DNA of 61,613 nucleotides, from NCBI GenBank assembly GCA_964609305.1, contig CAZSRK010000004.1:1-61613 (forward strand). Reading direction: 5' to 3'. Positions 41,353-49,468 of the stretch are shown one piece after another (the first letter of the stretch is position 1; each line of letters begins with the position of its first letter). Below the pieces are notes generated by a model. It was not told the origin of the DNA and made no database searches. It worked only from the letters and a program-made list of their open reading frames with translations. The stretch comes from CAKSXP01 sp964609305 (lineage in GTDB: Bacteria > Bacillota > Clostridia > Oscillospirales > Oscillospiraceae). Position numbers and translations under genes: made by a program.

Positions 41353-41817
41353 TCAATTCCTGCGCCGTTTTGACGGACGCTTTTCATACAGGCGGTTTCC
41401 GCTCATGCGGCTGTCTGAGTCATGCATGAACTGCCGGAGCTTATCCTCAAAGCTTTTATCGGCTGTCTGTCCGTATACCTCTCCGGTCGGAGGGGAGGAC
41501 GCAGACTGTGAAGCATTGGTCTGACGCTGTGCAGTACGCCGCGGCGCAGCCGAGGCGCCGTGCTCCTGGCGCGTAGAGGGCGTATCGCTGGCCTTCTTGA
41601 TGGACAGGTTTATCTTGCCCTCGGGAGTTATCCCGACGACTTTTACCTTTACCTTCTGACCGACGCTCAGATATTCATTTACGTCGTTTACGTAGGTGTT
41701 TGCGATTTCAGATATGTGCACAAGTCCACTTGCGCCTTCCGGCATGGTGACAAAAGCTCCAAACTTTGTTATACCGGTAACTTTTCCTTCAATGATGGCT
41801 CCCAGCTCAGGCTGCAT
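41353..41817 (-). CDS. yabR: S1 RNA-binding domain protein YabR-like
   Basis: 154 aa. Residues 5-75 are an S1 OB-fold domain (GAIIEGKVTGITKFGAFV, GLVHISEIA, VGQKVKVKVVGI). The rest is a low-complexity, Arg/Ser/Gln-rich tail ending in basic residues. Relatives (YabR, CvfD/GSP13) bind ribosomes or RNA. Its place after divIC reproduces the Bacillus yabP-yabQ-divIC-yabR order, which supports the name. Confidence 0.9.
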   Translation of the reverse strand: MQPELGAIIEGKVTGITKFGAFVTMPEGASGLVHISEIANTYVNDVNEYLSVGQKVKVKVVGITPEGKINLSIKKASDTPSTRQEHGASAAPRRTAQRQTNASQSASSPPTGEVYGQTADKSFEDKLRQFMHDSDSRMSGNRLYEKRPSKRRRN

Positions 41818-41858
41818 ACAATTACTACTGTCCTTTTTAATTAAATTTTTTGAGTCCT

Positions 41859-42137
41859 TCAGTTTCCAACGTCATAAAAAATCTTCTCTCCCGGCATGAC
41901 GAGACCGAGCTTGTCCCTTGCGATGCCTTCTATGGTTGAGTCATCGCCGCTGTGTTCGATCTCGTAGCTCAGGCTGGCGTTTTCCTGTTCGGCGCTTGCG
42001 ACCTCCTCCTCGAGTTGGGCCTTGTACGCCTCCGCCTCCGCGAGTCTTGTTTTCAGCTCCAGCAGGCTCACAATAGCATAGGCTGCCAGAGCAATTATAA
42101 CTATTTTCGTAAAAATACTCGTTTTCCTGAACTTCAT
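41859..42137 (-). CDS. divIC: Septum formation initiator DivIC/FtsB family
   Basis: Small bitopic division protein, 92 aa: short cytoplasmic N terminus, one membrane helix (IVIIALAAYAIVSLLEL), then an extracellular coiled coil (KTRLAEAEAYKAQLEEEV) and the family C-terminal motif ARDKLGLVMPGEKIFYDV. Partner of DivIB and FtsL in the divisome. Position between yabQ and yabR is the conserved Firmicute arrangement. Confidence 0.92.
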   Translation of the reverse strand: MKFRKTSIFTKIVIIALAAYAIVSLLELKTRLAEAEAYKAQLEEEVASAEQENASLSYEIEHSGDDSTIEGIARDKLGLVMPGEKIFYDVGN

Positions 42138-42206
42138 TGGTACGGACCTCCGTTCCGGCGGGCGGGGATGAGCGTGTCTTTCCTGACCTAAAAAGTTTGT
42201 TCAGGA

Positions 42207-42629
42207 TTATTGTAAACCATTTGTTAGAAAAATGAAAGAGTTTTTCCAAGAAATTAGCAACTTTTTCAGGTATTTTTTCAGTAATTTCAGCGGATACAGG
42301 GATAAGCGCAGGAGTTTTGCGAACCCGAGTGCTAAAATGGTGCATACAGGAAGCCAGAAACGGCTGACCCCGAAGGCGTATATGACTGCGCCGAGGGCCA
42401 CGAAAACGAGCATGTATATCCGCAGCTGCCCGTGCCCCTCGCTCATGCCGAAGGCGAAAAGGCACAGCGAGGCAGGCACCCAGAAGAGAACGTCGTACAG
42501 CGCAGTAAGCCAGAACGAAGCCGACAGGCGCCGGAAGGCTTTTAGAAAATCATAGAAGAGCCCGAGTCACAGTCTCAGCGCAATGCTGGTCACGCATGCC
42601 GTAAGCTGATATGCTACCGGCTGCGCCAT
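42207..42629 (-). pseudogene. yabQ: Spore cortex protein YabQ, interrupted by in-frame TGA
   Basis: Reading from ATG 42629, one base after the yabP stop, gives MAQPVAYQLTACVTSIALRL, then TGA at 42569-42567, then an unbroken continuation to 42207: LGLFYDFLKAFRRL, LTALYDVLFWVPASL, LRIYMLVFVALGAVIYAFG. That continuation is the YabQ membrane-protein signature. Total would be 140 codons, the family size. A GGA or CGA codon at the lesion would restore it. YabQ is needed for spore cortex assembly in Bacillus. Without repair, only an internal GTG (42479) could start a truncated product. Either the strain has lost the gene or the base is an error. Confidence 0.82.
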
Positions 42630-42630
42630 A

Positions 42631-42915
42631 TCACTTAAACAGCCGCGTCCAGAGGCTTCCTCCGCTGACGGACTCCTCGTATTTCAGAGATATCACAAGT
42701 CCGTCTACCGTGACCTCGCCTGCCTCAAGGCTGAGCTTGCCGACATGCAGGTCGTCGCCCTCTATGACGAGCCTTCCCTGTGAAGTCTGGATGACGATCT
42801 CGCTTTCGTCAAAACTGTCAACGCTCTCGACGCCGGATATGCTCATATGCCCGCGCTGCTCCAATACGAGCCTGTGAACGGGGACGGCCTGCCGCGTGTT
42901 CTCCTCGTATGACAT
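42631..42915 (-). CDS. yabP: Sporulation protein YabP
   Basis: 94 aa; HRLVLEQRGHMSISGVESVDSFDE (begins HRLVLEQ) and VIEGDDLHVGKLSLEAGEV mark the YabP/YqfC family. In Bacillus it is expressed in the mother cell and needed for spore formation at the stage of engulfment. The start at 42915 follows AGGAGG; the frame is open earlier without a site. A sigma-E-like -10 (CATATACT, minus strand 42953-42946) precedes it with a poor -35, so mother-cell control is possible but weakly supported. Confidence 0.92.
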   Translation of the reverse strand: MSYEENTRQAVPVHRLVLEQRGHMSISGVESVDSFDESEIVIQTSQGRLVIEGDDLHVGKLSLEAGEVTVDGLVISLKYEESVSGGSLWTRLFK

Positions 42916-43001
42916 GGCGATACCTCCTGAAAGCTGTGATGTTAGAGTATATGCGCTGCCGCGGGAAATAGAACGGTTTGGGGCGAAATGCGCAAATATC
43001 A

Positions 43002-43030
43002 TTGCCAAATGCTGAAAAGGAGTTTATAAT
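43002..43030 (+). promoter_or_regulatory. Promoter of the 43061 membrane protein gene
   Basis: TTGCCA (43002-43007) and TATAAT (43025-43030), spaced 17 bases, 30 bases before the start codon. Confidence 0.65.
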
Positions 43031-43060
43031 TGTGAAGAAAAGAACTATGGAGGTCGTGCC

Positions 43061-44068
43061 ATGTATAAGACTCTCAGAAAAATGAGCTTTCACGCAATAC
43101 TTCCCGGTTTTATAACAGTGCTGGTCGCCGCGTTGGCGGCGCTTGTCGTCGTGGCGCCCTGCCTTTTCAGTTTGCTGTCCGGTACCTCGGGACTGGACTC
43201 CTCTGTAAAAAGCGGCCAAATGGTGGAGTTTGACTCTATGATGGTCGTGGCCGCGTTTGCCACTGTGTCGAACGCGAACGGTGATACGATCAATACATAC
43301 TATATTATCGACCTGGGCGACGATCAATACATGGCCATGGAGGCCAAGCCCAGATATGACTCACTGCTGGAATCTGCTTTGATACAGTCGGAGAGATATT
43401 ACCACACCCACGCGACAGATACGCTCGAGCCCATGGGCGAGATAAGCGGAGCCGTCAGCGATATGGACAGCGAGACATGGGATTTCCTTCGACAGGGCTT
43501 GGATTCGGCCGATTTTGGCGGAGAGATCGTGCCATACATCGTTACGCTTGGAAATATCGGATATCTGCCGCAGACAGCGTTTGTGATTATCCTCTGTATT
43601 GGGATTGCGCTGCTGCTTGCGGCTGTGGCGATACTGGCGCCGGTATTTTCCGGCCGGTATCAGAAAAATGCCATGGAGTTTGCTAAGAGCTGCTGTACGC
43701 CAGAGGAGGCCGAGGAGGATTTTCTCCAGGCGCAGGTATTCGACCAGGTACGCCTTGGCAATATACTGCTGTGGTATCAGACCGGGCCAAAAACCGGATG
43801 CGCAGCAGTCAGCGAGATCCTGTGGGGATTTGAACGCATCGACGCAAGGATGATGGGCACGCGGCGATATTCGCTGTATCTGTACACCGCAGACGGAAAG
43901 TGCCACGATATCCGCACGAAAACGGATAAAGAGCGGGAGCCTCTTGCCCGGGCAGTGGCTGCCAAAGGTTATCCTTTCATCTACGGCTATTCCCAGGACA
44001 GAGCGGGGCTGTTCGCGCGCGACCGCGCCGCTTTTCGCCGTATGGCAGAAGCAGAAGTCAGAAAATAA
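43061..44068 (+). CDS. Membrane protein of unknown function
   Basis: 335 aa. Two clear membrane helices (about residues 13-38 and 172-195) enclose an extracellular domain of about 130 residues; a cytoplasmic domain follows with WYQTGPKTGCAAVSEILW and YLYTADGKCHDIRTKTDKE segments. It resembles uncharacterised two-helix proteins of Clostridia, but I cannot name a family. The start follows GGAGG by 7 bases. Monocistronic, between its own promoter and a terminator. Confidence 0.75.
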   Translation: MYKTLRKMSFHAILPGFITVLVAALAALVVVAPCLFSLLSGTSGLDSSVKSGQMVEFDSMMVVAAFATVSNANGDTINTYYIIDLGDDQYMAMEAKPRYDSLLESALIQSERYYHTHATDTLEPMGEISGAVSDMDSETWDFLRQGLDSADFGGEIVPYIVTLGNIGYLPQTAFVIILCIGIALLLAAVAILAPVFSGRYQKNAMEFAKSCCTPEEAEEDFLQAQVFDQVRLGNILLWYQTGPKTGCAAVSEILWGFERIDARMMGTRRYSLYLYTADGKCHDIRTKTDKEREPLARAVAAKGYPFIYGYSQDRAGLFARDRAAFRRMAEAEVRK

Positions 44069-44082
44069 AAACTGTAAAACAG

Positions 44083-44115
44083 AAAACACCTCCATCTTGA
44101 GATGGAGGTGTTTTT
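44083..44115. terminator. Bidirectional intrinsic terminator
   Basis: 15-bp arms (AAAACACCTCCATCT and its complement) around a TG loop with T5 following. Separates the convergent 43061 gene and the metG region. Confidence 0.92.
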
Positions 44116-44129
44116 ATCATTATTTCAGT

Positions 44130-44450
44130 TCAGCAAATGGTGGAGCCGATGGGAGTGTCATCCGGCAGGATGACAAGGTGCAGCTCATCGCCCTTTTCGG
44201 CGGAGAGAAGCATGCCGCAGGAATCAAGCCCCATCATTTTGCGCGGGGGAAGGTTTGTACAGGCAAGCACGACATTACCGACAAGTTCCTCCGGCTTATA
44301 GTATTTTGCAATTCCGGAGAGAATCTGACGCTCAGTCCCGCTGCCGTCGTCAAGAGTGAAGCGGAGAAGCTTTTCACTTTTCTTTACATTCTCACAGTTC
44401 AGGACGCGGCAAACGGTCATGCGCACCTTTGAAAACTCTTCGATAGTCAC
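44130..44450 (-). CDS. tRNA-binding domain of methionyl-tRNA synthetase, as a separate ORF
   Basis: 106 aa, an OB-fold tRNA-binding domain (EMAP-II/Csaa type): MTIEEFSKVRMTVCRVLNCE, SGIAKYYKPEELVGN, NLPPRKMMGLDSCGMLLSA. In most Clostridia this is the C-terminal dimerisation domain of a 650-residue MetRS. Here it is in a different frame from metG, starting at GTG 44450 and overlapping the metG stop in GTGA. The junction is a six-C run on the minus strand; one more C would fuse the two frames with a natural linker. It could be a real separate subunit, as in Aquifex, or the effect of an indel. Confidence 0.8.
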   Translation of the reverse strand: MTIEEFSKVRMTVCRVLNCENVKKSEKLLRFTLDDGSGTERQILSGIAKYYKPEELVGNVVLACTNLPPRKMMGLDSCGMLLSAEKGDELHLVILPDDTPIGSTIC

Positions 44451-46051
44451 GGGGGGACCTCTTCCGCAGGTGATTCGTCAGAAGCGTTGCGCGCTTCTAT
44501 CTCTTCAAGCTTTTTCTTCATATCTATGCGCGCGAAGAGGATCTCGGCCTTGCCGATGACGTGGCCGGCGGGCAGAGCGCCGAATGAGGACAGGCTGTCA
44601 AAGCCGCACGGCTCAATGGCGAGTTGGTCAAATATCTTTTTGCCCGTGTCCGGCAGGAAGGGGGAGAGCAGCACGGCGGCAAAGCGTATAGTCTCCAGCA
44701 GGTTGTAAAGGACGGTATCCAGACGGGCCTTGTTCGCCTCGTCCCTGCCGAGGACCCATGGCTGTGTCTCGTCTATATACTTGTTGGCGCGGCGCAGCAG
44801 AGCGAGTATCTCGTCCATAGCGTCGGCAACGCGCAGCTCGTCCATCTTCTTTTCGACCCCGGCAGGCGTGACAAGGCACAACTCGATCAACTCCCTGTCG
44901 ACATCCTCGGCGCAGGCGTGGTCGGAAAGGACGCCGCCGGAATATTTGTGGCACATGGTTATTGTGCGGTTGACAAGATTTCCAAGAATGTTGGCAAGGT
45001 CGGAATTGATACGCTCGATGATAAGCTCATAGGACAGTACGCCGTCGCTGGCAAAGGGGATCTCGTGCAGCATGTAGTAACGCACGGCATCGACTCCGAA
45101 AAGCTCGACCAGATCATCGGCATAGATGACATTGCCCTTGGATTTTGACATCTTGCCATCGTTCATAAGGACCCAGGGGTGCCCGAATACCTGCTTTGGA
45201 AGAGGCAGGCCGAGCGCCAAAAGCATAATAGGCCAGTAGATAGTGTGGAAGCGCAGGATATCCTTGCCGATCAGATGAACGTCAGCGGGCCAGTATTTCC
45301 TGAAGCCCTCACCCCAGTCGCCGTCGGCATCATAGCCCAGGTTCGTGATATAGTTTGAAAGCGCGTCTATCCACACGTAAATGATGTGTTTCGGATCAAA
45401 ATCGACGGGGATGCCCCATTTGAAACTGGATCTGGAAACACAAAGGTCCTGAAGACCGGGCTTGAGAAAGTTGTTCACCATCTCGTTTTTACGGGCCTCT
45501 GGCTGAATAAACTCGGGGTGATCCTCGATATACTGCATCAGCTCAGGCGCATATTTGCTCATGCGGAAGAAGTAAGCCTCCTCCTCCGCCCAGACGACCT
45601 CGCGGCCGCAGTCGGGGCACTTGCCGTCGACAAGCTGGCTCTCGGTCCAGAAGCTCTCACAGGGAGTGCAGTAGTGACCCTCATATTTGCCCTTGTATAT
45701 ATCGCCCTGCTCATATAGCTTCCTGAAGATTTTCTGCACACGCTTTTCATGGTCGGGATCGGTTGTGCGCACGAACCGGTCATAGCTGGTGTTCATTATA
45801 TCCCAGATACGCTTTATCTCGGCGGCCACTCCGTCGACAAACTCCTGCGGGGATATACCTGCATCTTTTGCCTTTTCTTCGATCTTCTGACCATGCTCGT
45901 CAGTGCCCGTCTGGAAGTATACGTCATAGCCCTGTGCCCTGCGGAAGCGGCAGATAGCGTCTGCGAGGACTATCTCATAAGTATTGCCGATATGCGGTTT
46001 TCCTGAAGTGTATGTTATTGCAGTAGACAGGTAATATGTTCCCTTGCTCAA
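44447..46051 (-). CDS. metG: Methionine-tRNA ligase (core)
   Basis: Charges tRNA-Met in the cytoplasm. 534 aa: class I signature TSGKPHIGNTYE (HIGH-type), a zinc knuckle with two Cys pairs (CTPC, CPDC) in the connective peptide, the KMSKS loop (GKMSKSKGNV) near residue 300 and the anticodon-binding helical domain (DETQPWVLGRDE). The core is complete, but the protein stops after a Glu/Pro-rich linker (SDESPAEEVPP) exactly where the C-terminal tRNA-binding domain should begin. That domain is the adjacent overlapping ORF. Downstream of vanW with a 49-base gap. Confidence 0.95.
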   Translation of the reverse strand: MSKGTYYLSTAITYTSGKPHIGNTYEIVLADAICRFRRAQGYDVYFQTGTDEHGQKIEEKAKDAGISPQEFVDGVAAEIKRIWDIMNTSYDRFVRTTDPDHEKRVQKIFRKLYEQGDIYKGKYEGHYCTPCESFWTESQLVDGKCPDCGREVVWAEEEAYFFRMSKYAPELMQYIEDHPEFIQPEARKNEMVNNFLKPGLQDLCVSRSSFKWGIPVDFDPKHIIYVWIDALSNYITNLGYDADGDWGEGFRKYWPADVHLIGKDILRFHTIYWPIMLLALGLPLPKQVFGHPWVLMNDGKMSKSKGNVIYADDLVELFGVDAVRYYMLHEIPFASDGVLSYELIIERINSDLANILGNLVNRTITMCHKYSGGVLSDHACAEDVDRELIELCLVTPAGVEKKMDELRVADAMDEILALLRRANKYIDETQPWVLGRDEANKARLDTVLYNLLETIRFAAVLLSPFLPDTGKKIFDQLAIEPCGFDSLSSFGALPAGHVIGKAEILFARIDMKKKLEEIEARNASDESPAEEVPP

Positions 46052-46100
46052 AATATTTATTCCTCCTGTTGCCCTTATGTATGAATTCGCTGCCCGGCCG

Positions 46101-47985
46101 CTACGCTGGCGTCACCGGTTCCGTTGGTACTATCGGGTCTACTGGTGTCACAGGGTCTGTCGGGGTGATGGGGGTGTCAGTCACCACGGGAACCGTCGGC
46201 GTGACGGGGTCAACCGTTGTAGTGGGCGGTATGACCTCCGTCGGTGCGCCGGTCGGTGTATTCGTTGGGGTGTCCGTCGGGGTCTCAGTTGGTGTGGGCG
46301 ACGGACTGGTCGACGGACTGGGAGTCGCCTCTTCCTCATCGTCGGTATGGTAATGATACTGGCTGTCGGACTCCTTGGTGTTGCTTATCAGGTTGCCGTT
46401 CTTGTCATAGACCAGTCGGTAGGTGGTAGCGCCGGTACCGTTCGTGGTGGCCCATGTCTCGATATGCATCTCGACATAGCTGCCGTCTTCATCGGTGCCC
46501 CATATCTTGACCGTGACGGTATAGCTGTTCAGGTCGGTATATGCCTCTATTTTGATGGGATAGTTGCGATTGTTCTTAAACTTGAAGTCTGGGCTCGGCC
46601 AGCTTACGGTGGCGTCCAGCCCGGCTGGCAGATAGCTGACGCCAAAGTAGTGACAGGTACGTTCGGTAATCTCGAGATTGGAGTACAGCGCGCAGTAGTA
46701 AAGCGTTGAGCTGACCTGACAGATGCCGCCGCCTATCTCGGTCACGACCTGGCCATTTGCATATGCGCCCGCGCCCATGTATCCGGCTTCTGCGGTGCGC
46801 TGTCCGAGCGCGGCGTTATATGAAAACTCCTCACCGGGGTTAAGGATAATGCCGTTTATGGCCTCAGCAGCCTTGGTGATGTTGTTTATGCGGGCCGAGG
46901 TACTGCCTGCGAGCGTCGTGCTCTTTTGTGACAGACAGTCGGCAAAGAGGTTTGCATTGAGGTCCTCGGTTTTTACCTCCGGCTCGGTTATGATAAGCGG
47001 GATAACGACCGTATCGCCGATCTCAGCCTCATCCCACAACTGCTGCGCCAGCTCCAGATCAAAGCTGATCCCGTTCTCACTGGCCAGAGCGGTACCATTT
47101 TCGACATCGTACTTTGCGTTGACAGGCTCCTTGTAGATCTCGTCATAGAGCGCCTGCATGTCAAAGCTGTCTGTCTCGGAGACGGGCTCGTAAACAATGG
47201 GCTCGGTTTCGCCGTTTTCAAGGGCCGTCGCAAAAAGCTCATAAAGCTCATCAGCGTCCAGATCGAAGGAACCGGCGCCCTTTACGATGGTAATCTCATC
47301 TTCGCCGATAGTGACTTCGTTTTCCAGCAAAAGCGCGCTGCATTCATCGATGGCTTGGTTTATTATGCTGCGCACAGCCTGCTCGTTGATGGAGAGGGTG
47401 TCGTCGCTGGTCAACTCCTTACCGGAGATGAGACACTTGAGATAGGTCAGAAGGTTGCGGAACATGCCGCCCCCGTGGCAGTATTCGTATGCAGCGCTTG
47501 CGGCACTGCCGCTGCTGCTTTCAAAGCCTGCGTCCGCTCCTGTGACGGTAAAAGAGCAGTCCATCGGAAGCTCCACCGTGACAGAGACGTTTTCGTCCGG
47601 CGTGGACTCGGAACCGGCAAGCACAAGCTGAGCCTCGCGCTCCGTCATGCCGCCAACTTCCGTGCCGTTTACGGTTACGCGCGGGAAGATGGTGTCCATA
47701 CCGGAGACGTAGAACGCACCCACGACCACCACGACGCAGATGACCGCGGCGACAGATAAGGTGGCAAGAACAGCGATCTTTGTAGCTTTTTTGTTCTTTC
47801 CTCTGGGCTTTGTCTGCTTCGGCTGCCTGGCCTGCTTTGCCTGTTTTGACCGTCTGGCCTGATTGACCGGCGCGGGACTGGCCTTTGGGACGGGGCGTTG
47901 TGTAGATGATGTCTGAGGCTTCTCTGCGGCGGGGACCGTCTCCGGCTTTCTTCCTTTATTGCCTACGAGTTTTATTTTTACTCAT
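46101..47985 (-). CDS. VanW-family exported protein with frameshifted 5' end
   Basis: Cell-wall-associated protein: a basic Pro/Lys/Gln-rich cytoplasmic tail, a membrane helix (AVLATLSVAAVICVVVVGAF), a pair of YoaR-like G5/peptidoglycan-binding type domains, the VanW domain (SSTLYYCALYSNLEI, RTCHYFGVSYLPAG), and a C-terminal tail of Thr-Pro repeats. The frame is open from 47981 to 46101 but contains no ATG, GTG or TTG before the helix. An ATG with a reasonable basic N terminus (MSK...) lies at 47985 in the next frame. Loss of one A from the run complementary to 47975-47979 would join them. A GTG inside the helix (47732) is a poor start. Confidence 0.78.
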
Positions 47986-47995
47986 CCTCTCATTT

Positions 47996-48030
47996 CTTTA
48001 TCCGGTGCCTCATCTTTATCCGGTGCCTCA
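47996..48030. repeat. 18-bp tandem duplication at the hemW stop
   Basis: Two adjacent copies of CTTTATCCGGTGCCTCAT (47996-48013; second copy from 48014, matching 17 of 18 bases). On the minus strand the first copy includes the hemW stop codon, and the second duplicates it before vanW. Confidence 0.7.
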
Positions 48031-49260
48031 GACGGAACTGCTGCTTGCCGCTGCAAAATCCGCCTGAAACTGATGCGTGCTTATCTTTTCATTAATCCAT
48101 GGATTGCCGCTTAGTTTATAGCGGCTCTGTGCCTCAAGCAGCGCTCCGATTAGCACGTTGGAAAGCAGGAAGCCGGAGCTTGTGAAGAACCAGCGGTCAT
48201 TTTCGGTTTTTGCCCAGCCCCTTTTCTCAAATTCCTTAAGAACATATTCGATGGGTTTAAAGTCGCTGCGATATATATTGTAGTATTCTTCGCCGGAGAT
48301 ACCGTGGTTCATCCTCATGCCCAGCATAAGGTATTCCCCGGCACGCTCCAGCAGTCCGATTTTTTCGTATTCGTCAATAATATTTTTTTCTCCCAAAACG
48401 CCGGAAATATACTCGGTTAAATCTCTTATGTAGCTGTATCTCACACCGTCGACACAGGAGTGGGCGCCCGGACCGAAGCCCATGTAATCCTGAAGCGTCC
48501 AATATTTGATATTATGTCTTGATTCAAAGCCCTCCTGAGCGAAGTTCGATATCTCGTACTGCCTGAAACCATAGCTGTCGAGAGCCTCGACGGTGTAGAG
48601 GTACATGTCCGCCTGTTCATCGTCCGTTGGAAGGAAAGGGGAGTCGTGGTACTGGAACATGGGCGTGCCCTCCTCCAGCTTCAGGCCGTAACAGGAGACG
48701 TGTCTCGGATGAAGAGCCAAGGCCCTGGAAAGCGTGTCGGCCCAGTCCTCCTTCGTCTGTCCGGGAAGACCGTAGATCAGGTCAATGCTTATGTTGTCAA
48801 AACCCGCGGCGCGTGCTTCCTCAAAAGCTTTTTCGACCTGCTTCCAGCTATGGCGGCGGCCGATGATTTTGAGTATATCATTGTTTGCCGACTGAGCACC
48901 GATCGACAGCCGGTTCACACCCTCGTCACGCAGGGCGCGCAACCCGGATCGAGTGACGCTGTCGGGGTTCACCTCAACGGTGACCTCGGCATTTTTGAGT
49001 ATCTTTGCTTCGTGCTTGAGCGTATTGAAGATCTCGCAGATGCGTTTGGCACCATAATAGCTCGGTGTGCCGCCGCCAAAATAGAGAGTATCTATATAAT
49101 AGCGGCTCATCCTCTGCGAGGATTCGCGTATATGTGCGAGCAGCGCGTTCTGGTATTTTGACATCTGACCGTCGTGTCTGGCCACTGAGTAGAAATCACA
49201 GTAGCCGCACTTGCTGGCACAGAAAGGTATATGTATATAAAGTCCCAGTGTCTGATCCAT
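48028..49260 (-). CDS. hemW: Radical SAM heme chaperone HemW
   Basis: Radical SAM protein (410 aa) long annotated as oxygen-independent coproporphyrinogen oxidase. The 4Fe-4S motif is C14-x3-C18-x2-C21 (CASKCGYC) preceded by LYIHIPF. The extra N-terminal Cys of true HemN is absent, and the segment YGLKLEEGTPM plus the HemW C-terminal domain (HGISGEEYYNIY) support HemW, which delivers heme to respiratory enzymes. First gene of the hemW-vanW-metG unit. Confidence 0.9.
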   Translation of the reverse strand: MDQTLGLYIHIPFCASKCGYCDFYSVARHDGQMSKYQNALLAHIRESSQRMSRYYIDTLYFGGGTPSYYGAKRICEIFNTLKHEAKILKNAEVTVEVNPDSVTRSGLRALRDEGVNRLSIGAQSANNDILKIIGRRHSWKQVEKAFEEARAAGFDNISIDLIYGLPGQTKEDWADTLSRALALHPRHVSCYGLKLEEGTPMFQYHDSPFLPTDDEQADMYLYTVEALDSYGFRQYEISNFAQEGFESRHNIKYWTLQDYMGFGPGAHSCVDGVRYSYIRDLTEYISGVLGEKNIIDEYEKIGLLERAGEYLMLGMRMNHGISGEEYYNIYRSDFKPIEYVLKEFEKRGWAKTENDRWFFTSSGFLLSNVLIGALLEAQSRYKLSGNPWINEKISTHQFQADFAAASSSSV

Positions 49261-49300
49261 TGACGATTCTCTCCAAAAAGGCCAATCATGTAGTTAAATA

Positions 49301-49329
49301 ATAATAGTGTATTATCTGCCGCTTGTCAA
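49301..49329 (-). promoter_or_regulatory. Promoter of hemW-vanW-metG
   Basis: Minus-strand TTGACA (49329-49324) and TATTAT (49306-49301) with 17-base spacing, 40 bases before hemW. Confidence 0.7.
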
Positions 49330-49392
49330 CTGCTGACAGCGACTGATAAACGACGAAAATTTTGCCGCTCTACCTGTGTTTTACGGCGGGGC

Positions 49393-49436
49393 GAAAAAGC
49401 CGGAGCGACTTTATAAAATAAGACGTTCCGGCCTTT
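49393..49436 (-). terminator. Terminator of htpG
   Basis: Hairpin with CCGGA/TCCGG core arms around a 20-base AT-rich loop; on the minus strand TTTTT follows the second arm. Lies 33 bases after the htpG stop. Confidence 0.65.
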
Positions 49437-49468
49437 CAGTTTGTTTCAAATAAAAATGTAAAAAATAC

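Noticed and set aside
46052..46100. T-box leader for metG
   Set aside because: Only 49 bases separate vanW and metG, too short for a T-box, and no T-box sequence was seen.
46101..46360. Short tandem repeats of Thr-Pro codons as a CRISPR or satellite array
   Set aside because: They are in frame, irregular in length and encode the exported Thr/Pro-rich tail of the VanW protein; no spacers or cas genes.
49386..49468. CIRCE element controlling htpG
   Set aside because: No TTAGCACTC-N9-GAGTGCTAA repeat was found upstream or downstream of htpG.
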